Numbered from the stretch's first letter, positions 1 to 8,389 are shown. The stretch: DNA of 31,498 nt from CAYLWZ01 sp964585805 (GCA_964585805.1 CAZPFE010000002.1:1-31498), one strand, 5' to 3'. A program made the numbers and translations. Notes: generated by a model not told the origin, from the sequence alone.

Positions 1-62
1 AAGAGGAAAGAGGAAAGAGGAAAGAGGAAAGAGGAAAGAGGAAAGAGGAAAGAGGAAAGAGG
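1..62. repeat. 7-bp tandem repeat (AAAGAGG)n
   Basis: About nine head-to-tail copies of AAAGAGG open the window. The next 190 bases (63-249) continue as purine-rich, partly repetitive sequence with short CTCCTCTTCAAAGGAGGGG-type inverted repeats, which look like decayed members of the G/C-skewed intergenic family seen later. No gene was seen before 250. Confidence 0.9.
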
Positions 63-249
63 TTTCTCCTCTTCAAAGGAGGGGAAGGTGGGAAAGAGAG
101 AAGAGAAGAGAAATTTTCTTCCTTCAAAGGAGAGAAAAAACAGAGATAGAAATGGAAAGAATATAGGAGGGGATACTAGAAGAGTGAAAATATAGGAGAA
201 AAAGTAGAGGGAAAAAATTAATAACTTAATAACTATTACTTTTATTTTT

Positions 250-927
250 ATGTTTTCCTTAAAAGAAGTAAAAGCCAATCCTTATATTACTGAATTTATC
301 CAGCAAACAGAAAAGGTTTTAGCCTCTCTTTCTTATACTGATCACGGTTTTAGGCACGCTGATTTAGTAGCAAGAAGAGCAAGAAGAATTGCTCAGGAAA
401 TTGGTTTAAATAAAAAAGACGAAGAGATGGCTTCTATAGCTGGTTATTGTCATGATATTGGCAATTTTTTAAGCAGAAGTTTTCATAATTATCTCGGTGC
501 TTTACTTTTTTATCAAACATTTTCTAAAACAGAAGGCGCCTTTGATGTTAAAGAAATGACCACTATTATTCAAGCTATTTCTAATCATGATAAAAGGGTT
601 GAAGATATGAGCTTTGTAAATCCAATTTCAGCAATAGTAGTTTTGGCAGATAAATCAGATGTTCATCGGTCAAGAGTTATTGTAAAGGAAATAGAAGAAA
701 TAAAGGCAGATATTCATGACCGAGTTAATTATGCTACTCAGATGAGTAAGTTAGAAGTAGATAAAAGAAAAAAGAAGATTATCTTGACTCTTAAAATTGA
801 TACAAATTTTGTTCCAGTGATGGAATATTTTGAGATTTTTACTGATAGAATGGTTTTTTGTCGAAAAGCAGCCGAGTCTTTAGGATATAATTTTAGTTTA
901 GTGATTAATAAGTTCAGGTTATTGTAA
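250..927 (+). CDS. HD-domain phosphohydrolase
   Basis: This 225-residue soluble protein has the layout of an HD-superfamily metal-dependent phosphohydrolase. Visible ligand candidates are H32 and H36 (in DHGFRH), the HD pair H68-D69 (in YCHDIGN), H79, H113-D114 and a late Asp in the VVLADKSD segment near residue 134. The spacing fits one HD domain filling most of the chain. Proteins of this kind hydrolyse phosphate esters such as nucleotides, but the substrate cannot be read from sequence. The start is the first ATG of the frame. No Shine-Dalgarno is visible, and a weak TATTAC box lies about 10 bases upstream, so the leader may be very short. The next gene follows after 17 bases on the same strand. 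Confidence 0.8.
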   Translation: MFSLKEVKANPYITEFIQQTEKVLASLSYTDHGFRHADLVARRARRIAQEIGLNKKDEEMASIAGYCHDIGNFLSRSFHNYLGALLFYQTFSKTEGAFDVKEMTTIIQAISNHDKRVEDMSFVNPISAIVVLADKSDVHRSRVIVKEIEEIKADIHDRVNYATQMSKLEVDKRKKKIILTLKIDTNFVPVMEYFEIFTDRMVFCRKAAESLGYNFSLVINKFRLL

Positions 928-944
928 AAATAAAAATTAAATTT

Positions 945-1856
945 ATGATAAATTATTATAAACGAACAATTAGAGATAGCAGCATTAAAGAAATACCAGA
1001 TATTGCAGTAGGTTGTTGGATTAATGTAGTGAATCCTTCGTCAAAAGAGATTGATTATTTAGAGAAACGTTTGAATCTTAATAAAAGAAATTTAGAATCA
1101 GGACTGGATCAAAACGAAATACCCCATCTTGATTTTAATGGGGATAATATTTATTTTTTTGTTAAAAATGTTCCTAATATAGAAAAAGAAGAAGTAGAAA
1201 CCTTTTTAATAGTTATTTCTAATGATTTTATTCTTACTCTTTCAAAAACAAAGCCATATTTTATAGAGAATATTTTGAGAAATAAAATTAACTTTATTAC
1301 AACCCAGAAACTAAAATGCCTTATTAAAATATTATTCTTTATTAACGAAGGTTTTGAGAGGTTAACAATGAACGTAGTTAAAAAAGTGCAGGCAAGTAAA
1401 GAACTCACAGAGGATCTTCAAGAAAAAGAATTAAATAATCTTTTGAAACAGGAAAGTATATTAAATACTTTAGTTTCTTCCTACTACTATATGAATCTTT
1501 TATATCAAAAAACAATAAGAAGGGTTGAATTTTTTGAACAGGATAAGGAGATATTAGAAGATTTAATTATAGAAGCCACTCAGGGTCTAAATCTTTGTAA
1601 ATCGTCTTTAAAATCAATCTCTAATATGAGGGACTATTATGTAATTTTGCTTTCAAACAGATTAAATAGAATTATGACCATTTTTACGGTTTTTACTATT
1701 TTAATCAGTATTCCTGCGGCAATATCTGGAATTTATGGAATGAATATAAAATTGCCGTTTGCCGATGAACCTGCTATATTTTCCTATATTATTTTATTAA
1801 TATTAGGTATTTGGGTTGTTTTTATTGTTTATTTAAAAAAAAGGAAAATAATATAA
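945..1856 (+). CDS. corA: CorA-family divalent cation (Mg2+/Co2+) transporter
   Basis: The 303-residue protein has the CorA design: a long cytoplasmic alpha/beta and helical N-terminal domain (about 1-240), then two C-terminal membrane helices (about 243-264 and 278-297) joined by a short loop. The signature YGMN lies at the end of the first helix, with GMN at about 265-267. In CorA this motif forms the periplasmic pore entrance of a homopentamer that takes up Mg2+ or Co2+. The tail KKRKII is the usual basic cytoplasmic end. The length is normal to slightly short. The symbol is given at family level, because some members are Zn2+ transporters (ZntB) and specificity is not resolved. Confidence 0.9.
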   Translation: MINYYKRTIRDSSIKEIPDIAVGCWINVVNPSSKEIDYLEKRLNLNKRNLESGLDQNEIPHLDFNGDNIYFFVKNVPNIEKEEVETFLIVISNDFILTLSKTKPYFIENILRNKINFITTQKLKCLIKILFFINEGFERLTMNVVKKVQASKELTEDLQEKELNNLLKQESILNTLVSSYYYMNLLYQKTIRRVEFFEQDKEILEDLIIEATQGLNLCKSSLKSISNMRDYYVILLSNRLNRIMTIFTVFTILISIPAAISGIYGMNIKLPFADEPAIFSYIILLILGIWVVFIVYLKKRKII

Positions 1857-1888
1857 TAATATAAAAATAATAATTTAAAATAAGAGAT

Positions 1889-2134
1889 ATGTTTGAAAAA
1901 ATAAAACAACTTGGGAAATTAAGAGACCTTCAGAAATCTTTAGAAAAAGAGGAAGTAGAAATAGAAAAAGAAGGAGTTAAGGTAGTTATGAATGGTAATT
2001 TAAAAGTAGTAGAGATTGTTCTTAATCCAGACAAAGATATTCGAGATCAGGAAAGACTTCTAAAAGATTGTTTTAATCAGGCAATTGAAAAAGTCAAAAT
2101 TCAAACAGCCAGCAAATTGCAATCTATTTTTTAA
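1889..2134 (+). CDS. YbaB/EbfC family nucleoid-associated protein
   Basis: This 81-residue protein has the YbaB/EbfC form: an N-terminal charged helix (KLRDLQKSLEKEE), a central beta hairpin (EGVKVVMNGNLKVVEIVLNP) and a C-terminal helix with the family-like ending EKVKIQTASKLQSIF. Family members are small dimeric proteins that bind DNA without strong sequence specificity and are often encoded near recR or dnaX. Here the partner is dnaG, 71 bases downstream. It is shorter than the usual 100-110 residues because the glycine- and methionine-rich N-terminal and C-terminal tails are missing. The start ATG lacks a recognisable Shine-Dalgarno. Confidence 0.85.
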   Translation: MFEKIKQLGKLRDLQKSLEKEEVEIEKEGVKVVMNGNLKVVEIVLNPDKDIRDQERLLKDCFNQAIEKVKIQTASKLQSIF

Positions 2135-2170
2135 GATATCTATTTAAGATATCTAAATTTTTCTTTCAAA

Positions 2171-2199
2171 TTGATTTTTAGCAGTTTTTATGGTATTTT
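2171..2199 (+). promoter_or_regulatory. dnaG promoter, predicted leaderless start
   Basis: A -35 box TTGATT (2171-2176), a 17-base spacer and a -10 box TATTTT (2194-2199) preceded by TGG (extended -10) place the predicted +1 exactly at the ATG of dnaG (2206). The transcript would therefore carry no 5' leader and no Shine-Dalgarno. Confidence 0.55.
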
Positions 2200-2205
2200 A
2201 TTTTA

Positions 2206-4029
2206 ATGTCTGATTCGGTTATTGAGGAAATTAAAAGTAGGTTAGACATAGTAGATATAGTTAAAGAATATGTTAAATTAGAAAAAGTTGGCGCCAATTA
2301 TCGGGGTCTTTGTCCTTTTCATCTGGAAAAAACGCCTTCTTTTTTTGTTTCTCCTTCTCGTCAAATATGGCATTGTTTCGGCGCTTGCGGAGAGGGAGGA
2401 GATATTTTTAAGTTTATTATGAAGATAGAAGGGGTGGAATTTAGCGAAGCTTTGCGTATTTTAGCAAGAAAAGCAGGGGTAGAATTAAAAAAAGAGAGTT
2501 CTAAAATAAGAACAGAAAAAGAAAGATTAGCGGAAATTTTAGAAATTAGTTGTCAATTTTTTGAAACTCAGCTCAAAAAAAGCAGGAGAGGAGAGGAGGC
2601 AATAAAATATCTTCTTAAAAGAGGGGTAAAAGAAGAGACAATTAATAAGTGGCGATTAGGATATGCGCCTGAAAGTTGGCGAGGGTTATCTGATTTTTTG
2701 GTTGGTAGAGGGTATAAAAGAGAAGAAATTGAAAAAGCAGGTCTTTCTATTAAATCCCCAAAAAGCGGTAAATATTATGACAGATTTAGGGGTAGAATAA
2801 TATTTCCAATTTTTAATTTGAATTCTCAGGTAGTTGCTTTTGGGGGAAGGATTTTTAATAATACTTCTCAAGAAAGTAAAGAAGCAAAATATATTAATAG
2901 CCCAGCCACTGTTCTTTATAATAAAAGTAAAATTTTATACGGGCTTGATAAAGCAAAGAAAGCAATTAGAGAAAAAGACAGCTGTATTTTGGTGGAAGGG
3001 TATATGGATGCAATTATGGCTCATCAAGCGGGAGTAGAAAATGCAGTTGCTACTTCAGGAACTGCTTTAACTGAAGATCATTTGAGGATTATAAAAAGAT
3101 ATTCAGATAATTTATTTACTGCTTTTGATATGGATTTAGCCGGCGGATCAGCAACAAAAAGAGGGATTCATATGGCTCAAGCAATGGGTTTCAATATTAA
3201 AGTAGTGTTAATGCCTGAAGGAAAAGATCCAGCAGACCTTGTTTTAACTAACCCAGATAAGTTTAAAGAGGCAGTGGAAAAAGCAAAGTCAATTCATGAT
3301 TTTTATTTTCAGGATGTTGTTTCTGGAATTGATAAAAATTCTTTAGAAGGTAAAAAAAATATTTCAGAGATTATCTTGCCAGTAATTAAAAGAATACCTA
3401 ATAAAGTTGAGCAAGCAGTTTGGCTGAAGGATTTAGCAGATTTTTTGGAAATTAGAGAAGAAGCGCTTTTGGAGGAGATGAAAAAAATATCTTTAGAAGA
3501 TAGTCAAATTAATCGTGCAGAAATTGATAGTTTAGAGAGAAAAGAAGAGAAGTCAAGAAAAACTCGGAAGGAAGGATTAGAAGAATATTTAATTATTTTA
3601 ATTTTAAAAAAGCCGGATTTGATTGATAGAATAAAAGAGAATAATTATCGCTTTCTTTCAAAAAAGACAATAGAAATTTTGAATTTTATTAAAGAAAAAG
3701 GAAGCGAATCTCTAACAAAAAGAATTGTTTATTCAAAAAAAGAGGAAGAAAGCGAAAAGAAAGAAGGAGATTATTTGAATAATGGTTTATTGGAATTGAA
3801 TGATAAAGTGACTTATCTCCTTTTGAAAGCAGATATTGAGGAGATTGAAGAAAAGAAAATTGAAGAAGAATTGGAGAATTGTTTAAGAGAGATAAAAAAG
3901 ATATTTGTAAAAGAGAAAATTGAAAATCTTTCTCGCTCTATTAAAGAAGCTGAGAAGAATGGAGAGACAGAAAAAGCAGCGGTTCTTCTTAAAGAATTAG
4001 CAGAAATTACTAAAGAAGAAAATCTATAG
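2206..4029 (+). CDS. dnaG: DNA primase DnaG
   Basis: This 607-residue primase makes RNA primers for replication. The N-terminal CHC2 zinc domain is visible (C36, H39, C57, C61), followed by the catalytic core and a TOPRIM domain with E264 in ILVEGYMD and D308/D310 in FDMDLAG, the metal-binding acidic residues. The C-terminal third (about 430-607) is rich in Lys and Glu and would hold the helicase-binding region, which is poorly conserved here. The last zinc pair is CFGACGEGG, with one extra residue compared with the usual CFGCGxGG spacing. It is followed by rpoD, the classical primase-sigma order of the macromolecular synthesis operon, but rpsU is absent. The start is supported by a promoter positioned for leaderless transcription. 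Confidence 0.97.
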   Translation: MSDSVIEEIKSRLDIVDIVKEYVKLEKVGANYRGLCPFHLEKTPSFFVSPSRQIWHCFGACGEGGDIFKFIMKIEGVEFSEALRILARKAGVELKKESSKIRTEKERLAEILEISCQFFETQLKKSRRGEEAIKYLLKRGVKEETINKWRLGYAPESWRGLSDFLVGRGYKREEIEKAGLSIKSPKSGKYYDRFRGRIIFPIFNLNSQVVAFGGRIFNNTSQESKEAKYINSPATVLYNKSKILYGLDKAKKAIREKDSCILVEGYMDAIMAHQAGVENAVATSGTALTEDHLRIIKRYSDNLFTAFDMDLAGGSATKRGIHMAQAMGFNIKVVLMPEGKDPADLVLTNPDKFKEAVEKAKSIHDFYFQDVVSGIDKNSLEGKKNISEIILPVIKRIPNKVEQAVWLKDLADFLEIREEALLEEMKKISLEDSQINRAEIDSLERKEEKSRKTRKEGLEEYLIILILKKPDLIDRIKENNYRFLSKKTIEILNFIKEKGSESLTKRIVYSKKEEESEKKEGDYLNNGLLELNDKVTYLLLKADIEEIEEKKIEEELENCLREIKKIFVKEKIENLSRSIKEAEKNGETEKAAVLLKELAEITKEENL

Positions 4030-4080
4030 TAGTGATTATTTTTTAACAAAAAAAATAAATAAAAAATAAAAATGATATAA

Positions 4081-5547
4081 ATGGCAACTAAAAAAACTAA
4101 AAAAGAAAAAAAGAAGAGAACTGTTAACTCTATTTCTAACAGAAAAAGAGGAGGGAAAAATATTAAAGAAAAAGACGATGAAAAGAAAAAAATAAAGGAA
4201 AGGAAAGAAAAAAGAGGAGTAAAAGAAAAGAAAAAGAAAAGTAAATTGAAGGGATTTTCTGGAATGGATAATAGAACTAAGAGAGTAATGCCTTCAGAAG
4301 AAGAGATAAAAAAGAAAATTGAACAAATAGTAAAAGAAAAGACAAGAAAAAAACAAAGCAAGAATCTGGCTAAGAATGACAGCAAGAAGAAGGGGAGAAA
4401 AAAGATAAAACCAACATTTCTTTCTTTAACAAACGAAAAAGATAGGTGGAAAATTTCTAAAAGTAGGAAGGTTTTTACTCCAGAAAAAGTAAAGAAGCTG
4501 TTTGAGCGGGCAAGACAGCGTGGTTTTGTTACTGCTTCAGAAATTCTTTACTTCTTTCCAAATATAGAAGAAGATATTCAAGGATTGGAGAATTTATTTG
4601 AAAAGTTAGATGAAAAAGGTATTGAGGTGAAAGACAACAAAGATTTATTATCAATGTCAGGTGATATTGATAAGAACAGAACGATAGATAGCGAGTTAAC
4701 AGAAAGAGAAAAGACAAAAATTGATGCAATTCAACTTTATTTAAAAGAGATTGGAAAAGTGCCTTTTTTAACTGCTGAAGAGGAAAAAGAATTAGCAAAA
4801 AGGATTGAGAAAGGAGACGAGGAAGCAAAAAAGAAATTAACGCGGGCTAATTTGCGTTTAGTGGTTTCCATTGCTAAAAAGTATGTTGGTAAATCGCCAA
4901 ATTTAACTCTTTTAGATTTAATTCAAGAAGGAAATATTGGCCTTTTCAGAGCAGTAGAAAAGTTTGACTGGAGAAAGGGCTATAAATTTTCAACTTATGC
5001 TACTTGGTGGATAAGGCAGGCAATTACTCGGGCTCTTGCTGATCAAGCAAAAACAATTAGAATACCTGTTCATATGATTGAGACAATTTCTAAGTATAGC
5101 AAAGTAAGGCGTATTCTATTACAGGATTTAGGAAGAGAACCTTTACCAGAAGAAATTGCTTCAGAAATGGGAATTGAAGTTGATAAAGTAAGACATATCC
5201 AAAAAATATCTCAAGGAACTATTTCTTTAGAAACTCCGGTAGGTGATAGTGATGATGATAGTGTTTTATCTGAATTTATTAAAGATGAAAAGGTAGTGTC
5301 TCCTTCCACTCAAGCAGGGAGAACTATTCTTCAGAATCAACTAAAAGAAATTTTATCTGATTTAAATCCTCGTGAACAGAAAATTTTATCAATGAGATTT
5401 GGTTTAGACGACGGAGTAACTCATACTTTAGAAGAGGTTGGTCAAATATTCGGAGTAACTCGAGAAAGGATTAGACAGATTGAAGCAAAGGCGCTGGAAA
5501 AAATTAGGAAACATAAGAAGATAAAAAAACTGGAGGGATATTATTAA
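4081..5547 (+). CDS. rpoD: RNA polymerase primary sigma factor (sigma-70/RpoD)
   Basis: This 488-residue group 1 sigma factor directs RNA polymerase to housekeeping promoters. From about residue 214 it carries region 1.2 (DAIQLYLKEIGKVPFLT), the core-binding and -10-recognition region 2 with TYATWWIRQAITRAL near 305-320, region 3, and region 4 from about 428 with the -35 helix-turn-helix GVTRERIRQIEAKAL near 458-472. Residues about 118-190 resemble a compact region 1.1. The first roughly 115 residues are an unusual Lys/Glu/Arg-rich low-complexity extension. It lies 51 bases after dnaG and is probably co-transcribed. The good TTGACA/TATAAT promoters elsewhere in the window fit this sigma factor. 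Confidence 0.97.
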   Translation: MATKKTKKEKKKRTVNSISNRKRGGKNIKEKDDEKKKIKERKEKRGVKEKKKKSKLKGFSGMDNRTKRVMPSEEEIKKKIEQIVKEKTRKKQSKNLAKNDSKKKGRKKIKPTFLSLTNEKDRWKISKSRKVFTPEKVKKLFERARQRGFVTASEILYFFPNIEEDIQGLENLFEKLDEKGIEVKDNKDLLSMSGDIDKNRTIDSELTEREKTKIDAIQLYLKEIGKVPFLTAEEEKELAKRIEKGDEEAKKKLTRANLRLVVSIAKKYVGKSPNLTLLDLIQEGNIGLFRAVEKFDWRKGYKFSTYATWWIRQAITRALADQAKTIRIPVHMIETISKYSKVRRILLQDLGREPLPEEIASEMGIEVDKVRHIQKISQGTISLETPVGDSDDDSVLSEFIKDEKVVSPSTQAGRTILQNQLKEILSDLNPREQKILSMRFGLDDGVTHTLEEVGQIFGVTRERIRQIEAKALEKIRKHKKIKKLEGYY

Positions 5548-5551
5548 AAGT

Positions 5552-5579
5552 TTGAAAAAAAGAGATAATATGCTATATT
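5552..5579 (+). promoter_or_regulatory. tRNA-Asn promoter
   Basis: TTGAAA (5552-5557), a 16-base spacer and TATATT (5574-5579) preceded by TGC (extended -10) predict a start at about 5586, four bases before the mature tRNA 5' end. The sequence lies just after the rpoD stop. Confidence 0.6.
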
Positions 5580-5589
5580 AGAATATCAT

Positions 5590-5661
5590 TCCGCGGTAGC
5601 TCAATGGTAGAGCAACTGGCTGTTAACCAGTGGGTTGTAGGTTCGAGTCCTACCCGCGGAG
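5590..5661 (+). tRNA. tRNA-Asn (anticodon GTT)
   Basis: The 72-nt sequence folds into a full cloverleaf. The acceptor stem is TCCGCGG with CCGCGGA, the D-arm is GCTC/GAGC, the anticodon stem ACTGG/CCAGT encloses loop CTGTTAA with anticodon GTT, and the T-arm GTAGG/CCTAC encloses TTCGAGT. The discriminator base is G. The 3' CCA is not encoded (the sequence continues CTACC) and must be added post-transcriptionally. Confidence 0.97.
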
Positions 5662-5663
5662 CT

Positions 5664-5715
5664 ACCATAAAACCAGCCCTAATTAGGGCTGGTTTTATGG
5701 TGGTTTTGTTTTTTT
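5664..5715 (+). terminator. Rho-independent terminator after tRNA-Asn
   Basis: Bases 5664-5701 form a perfect 38-base palindrome (19-bp stem, core CCAGCCCTAATTAGGGCTGG) followed by the T-rich tract TTTTGTTTTTTT (5704-5715). It begins two bases after the tRNA. The remaining bases to 5869 are A+T-rich with no recognised feature. Confidence 0.85.
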
Positions 5716-5869
5716 AAAAAAATTAAAATTTTTTAAAAAATCCTAATGTTGTTTTTGATATGTCTGTTGATATTGAGACGCGAATAAATTTAACTCTTTT
5801 TTCTCTTTAATGTATAAATAAGTCCAGAAAAAATATTGGGAATTTCAAGTATAAGTGTAATTATTAACT

Positions 5870-6298
5870 TTAACTTTCTTTGTTTTTTGTCTCTTTTTTA
5901 ATCACTCCCCAATGATAGAGATAAAGAGGCAAGCCGATTAGAATCATTGCCAAATTCAAGGAAGCATCTCGGTGTCTACGACTGGTTATAGGATCAACTT
6001 TTGATCTTTCAATTTTCCAATTTTTGTAATCTTCTAACCATTGATCAATATAGAGTTTTTCTTTGTTTGATAGACAAATTTCTTGTTTATCCTCTTCACT
6101 TTTTTCTAATTCTTTAATATTAATAGGGGTCATTGGCGGCATTTTATAGAGTAATCTTTGCTCTTCTTCGGCTTTGGTGAAAATGAATGCCTTTAGAGCC
6201 ATATCTAAAAACCTGACGCTTCCAATAGTAACAAGGATTAGGCCTAACATAGCAAAAAGATAAAGATAGATAGTGCGAATAAGTGGGTAATGTTTCAT
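5870..6298 (-). CDS. Hypothetical two-helix membrane protein
   Basis: I do not recognise this 142-residue protein. It has a hydrophobic N-terminal segment (about 8-28, IYLYLFAMLGLILVTIGSVR) and a second one near the C-terminus (about 114-130, LNLAMILIGLPLYLYHWGV). The charged soluble stretch between them includes an Asp/Glu/Lys-rich helix and the motif SRRHRDAS just before the second helix. Both ends are predicted to be on the same side. The layout resembles small Patescibacteria membrane proteins of unknown function. It is a single gene on the minus strand, convergent with the tRNA-Asn transcript. Codon use matches the A+T-rich host genes. Confidence 0.6.
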   Translation of the reverse strand: MKHYPLIRTIYLYLFAMLGLILVTIGSVRFLDMALKAFIFTKAEEEQRLLYKMPPMTPINIKELEKSEEDKQEICLSNKEKLYIDQWLEDYKNWKIERSKVDPITSRRHRDASLNLAMILIGLPLYLYHWGVIKKETKNKES

Positions 6299-6414
6299 AT
6301 TTTTTTATTTTTTAAAGTTTATAAAATTTATTTTTTAGCTTTTTTGTCTCTAATGTTATTTTAGCATATTCTTTAAAGATAATAAAAAGGTAATAAAAAG
6401 GTAAAAATGCATTT

Positions 6415-6442
6415 AAAAAGGTCCGGTGTGCATCACCGGACC
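6415..6442 (-). terminator. Rho-independent terminator of the DUF3228-type gene
   Basis: On the minus strand the 9-bp G+C-rich stem GGTCCGGTG/CACCGGACC with loop ATGCA is followed directly by TTTTT. It starts ten bases after the stop codon of the 6452-6988 gene. Confidence 0.85.
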
Positions 6443-6451
6443 TTATGGTTC

Positions 6452-6988
6452 TTATTCTTCTCGCATGGCGTGTTTTGCCCAGTACAATATCGACTGGGCA
6501 AATTCTTCAGCCGAATACTCGGCTGAAGTTCCTCCCTCTAATCCGAGGAAATTCCGAGCCATAGTCACAGGAGTCATTGACTCTTCTTCCTCGGTAGGAC
6601 GAGCATTGATGCTTACGATTTCCCATTCCGCATCGGTGCTTGCCTCCTTTCCTAGAACGTCGTGGCGATATAAAACAACGTCAACTTTTTTAGCTGGCAG
6701 TTTATCGCCACCAACTGCCACGACTTGAATATAAGGATCTTCACCTTTGCGCCTCGCACCGAAGGTGGCTTTGAGAGGCGTATCCTCTTTTACTTCCACT
6801 ACTCCTGAGAAGAATCGTTCTGGAGGAAGAGGAATAAGTAAAACGCCATCTCTATAACCCGGTCTTCCTTTATTGATGTGTTTTTCTACTAATTCTGCGA
6901 GCTCTCCCCAACTTCCTTCGAAGTGAGAATACTTGGATTGCGGCGTTTGCCTTTTACAAAATTCATTGACTGCTACTTTTGCTGCCAT
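6452..6988 (-). CDS. DUF3228-type conserved protein
   Basis: This 178-residue soluble protein of unknown function resembles the DUF3228 family, recalled from memory. Its C-terminal half holds the family-like segments VVLYRHDVL, DAEWEIVSINA, the acidic stretch EEEES, PVTMARNFLGLEGG and a final ILYWAKHAM. The frame is open upstream to 7081, but the ATG at 6988 is the clear start: AGGAGGT lies five bases upstream (6994-7000) and a consensus promoter further up would be inside the longer frame. The gene is visibly richer in G+C than its neighbours; bases 6541-6600 count to 30 of 60. It has its own promoter, ribosome site and terminator, so it looks like an acquired cassette beside the IS. Confidence 0.75.
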   Translation of the reverse strand: MAAKVAVNEFCKRQTPQSKYSHFEGSWGELAELVEKHINKGRPGYRDGVLLIPLPPERFFSGVVEVKEDTPLKATFGARRKGEDPYIQVVAVGGDKLPAKKVDVVLYRHDVLGKEASTDAEWEIVSINARPTEEEESMTPVTMARNFLGLEGGTSAEYSAEEFAQSILYWAKHAMREE

Positions 6989-6993
6989 GGAGT

Positions 6994-7000
6994 ACCTCCT
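6994..7000 (-). promoter_or_regulatory. Strong Shine-Dalgarno of the DUF3228-type gene
   Basis: AGGAGGT on the minus strand, five bases before the ATG at 6988. It fixes the start codon and stands out because most genes in this window lack a clear Shine-Dalgarno. Confidence 0.85.
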
Positions 7001-7030
7001 CATATGAATTTTAAAGAACTGTTGAATATT

Positions 7031-7059
7031 ATTATATTGAAAAATATTAGAGATGTCAA
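7031..7059 (-). promoter_or_regulatory. Consensus sigma-70 promoter of the DUF3228-type gene
   Basis: On the minus strand TTGACA (7059-7054), a 17-base spacer and TATAAT (7036-7031) give a perfect consensus promoter. The predicted start is near 7024, leaving a leader of about 36 bases. The -35 box lies only five bases outside the predicted end of the IS. Confidence 0.85.
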
Positions 7060-7096
7060 GTTCTTGTACAAGATGTGTCAACAGGAAATAGAAATG

Positions 7097-8389
7097 TCAG
7101 GTTTTCAAGGAAATAGAAATGTCAGGTTTTTTGATAATAAAAGGTCTTCTCCAAGGATGATCTTTTGATGGTTTCCATTTCTTTCTTTCCTTTCTCTCCT
7201 TTTTCTGAGAAGCAGGAATAATCCAGGGTTGCTTTTGTTGTTGTCTTGGAGATTTAGTTAAAAGAACTTGATAGTTAAGATATTTTCCTCTGAGACGAAT
7301 CCAGAGAGAACCATCTAATCTTTCCTCTATCAAAACTCTATCCTTAGGGCGAATAGTAACTGGTTGCTCTTTGGTTAATTGATACCATTTGTTATCAAAT
7401 CTGATAGTAAAATCATTCTGGACTACTCTTTGAGAATGACGGGAAAGAATAGCTGGCAATTGCTTTTTCTCTTGTTGGTTTAGCTTACAATGAAGATTGG
7501 CTTTTCTTGCTGGTTCTTTAGCATATCTTTGGTTAAACCAAGGAATAAATTCTTCTTTTAAAAACTGATTAGCAGTTTTAATATCAGAGATATTCCTTAA
7601 TCTTAATTCTTTAATCAATCTATCTTGAAGGGTTTTGAAAAGATTTTCTATTCTACCTTTAGCTTGAGGACTATAGGCAACAATAGGTTCTATACCTAAT
7701 TCTTTCATTGCTCTTTGAAACTGAGTTAGCATTTGTTCATCTCTTTCAGGTAAGATATTGTTGTAGTAGGTTCTTAATCTATCTAAATAAATTGAACTTG
7801 GTTTACCGTGAGTTAAAAGATATTCATACCAAAACCCAAAGACAGGGAATACTCCTTCATTTTGAACAAACTTAGCTAAAGTTATCTTGTTAGTAGCATC
7901 ATCAATACTAGCCAAGAGACAGCATTTTGGAGCTCTATTTTCAAACCAATAATCATAAGAGCCATCAAATTGTTCCATTTCACCATAATGTTCTTTTCGA
8001 GGCCTAGAGCAACGATAATCTGGCTTTTTGCGTTTCTTTGGTATCCATAATCCTTCATCTATCATTATCTGTCTGATAGTCTTAGGATCTCTTTTAATGC
8101 CATGATTTTCCTCAAGTTTCTCTGAAGCATGAGTAGGTTTGAAATCAGAATAATACTGATGAAGAAACTTGATTATCTTTTGACGTTCTTTATCTGGTAT
8201 TCTTCGATTGCTTGATTTTCCTCGATTGCCATGGACAAGACCTTGAATCTCTTTTTCTTTTACTTTATTTCTCAAACGATAAATCTGACGTTCAGACAAA
8301 TTTAAAAGTTCACCTGCTTTCTGAACAGTAATTTCCTTTTTTAACGACCTTTGAATAATATCATATTTGTTTAATTCTTTTTGGGACAT
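7097..8389 (-). CDS. DDE (rve-type) transposase, ISNCY family
   Basis: This 430-residue transposase has an N-terminal helix-turn-helix (about 10-45, DIIQRSLKKEITVQKAGELL then LSERQIYRL). An integrase-like RNase H core follows, with candidate catalytic acids in MEQFDGSYDYW, IYLDRLRTY and SPQAKGRIENLF. The tail is basic and Lys/Arg/Pro-rich. The start MSQKE at 8389 matches the usual ISNCY beginning; an upstream ATG at 8404 would add five residues. The frame is intact, so the element may be active. The last codons run into the left inverted repeat. A 12-bp inverted repeat lies directly upstream of the start and could limit expression. Confidence 0.9.
   Translation of the reverse strand: MSQKELNKYDIIQRSLKKEITVQKAGELLNLSERQIYRLRNKVKEKEIQGLVHGNRGKSSNRRIPDKERQKIIKFLHQYYSDFKPTHASEKLEENHGIKRDPKTIRQIMIDEGLWIPKKRKKPDYRCSRPRKEHYGEMEQFDGSYDYWFENRAPKCCLLASIDDATNKITLAKFVQNEGVFPVFGFWYEYLLTHGKPSSIYLDRLRTYYNNILPERDEQMLTQFQRAMKELGIEPIVAYSPQAKGRIENLFKTLQDRLIKELRLRNISDIKTANQFLKEEFIPWFNQRYAKEPARKANLHCKLNQQEKKQLPAILSRHSQRVVQNDFTIRFDNKWYQLTKEQPVTIRPKDRVLIEERLDGSLWIRLRGKYLNYQVLLTKSPRQQQKQPWIIPASQKKERKERKKWKPSKDHPWRRPFIIKKPDISISLKT

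Noticed and set aside
1..62. CRISPR-like array at the window start
   Set aside because: The 7-bp repeat has no spacers; it is a simple tandem repeat.
3813..4385. 190-codon minus-strand frame over the dnaG/rpoD junction
   Set aside because: It is the antisense shadow of Lys/Glu-rich coding sequence, giving a Phe/Ser/Leu-rich product, while both plus-strand genes are certain.
6426..7168. Plus-strand frames of 100 and 81 codons opposite the DUF3228-type gene
   Set aside because: They overlap the well-supported minus-strand gene, its promoter and the IS end, and show no protein features.
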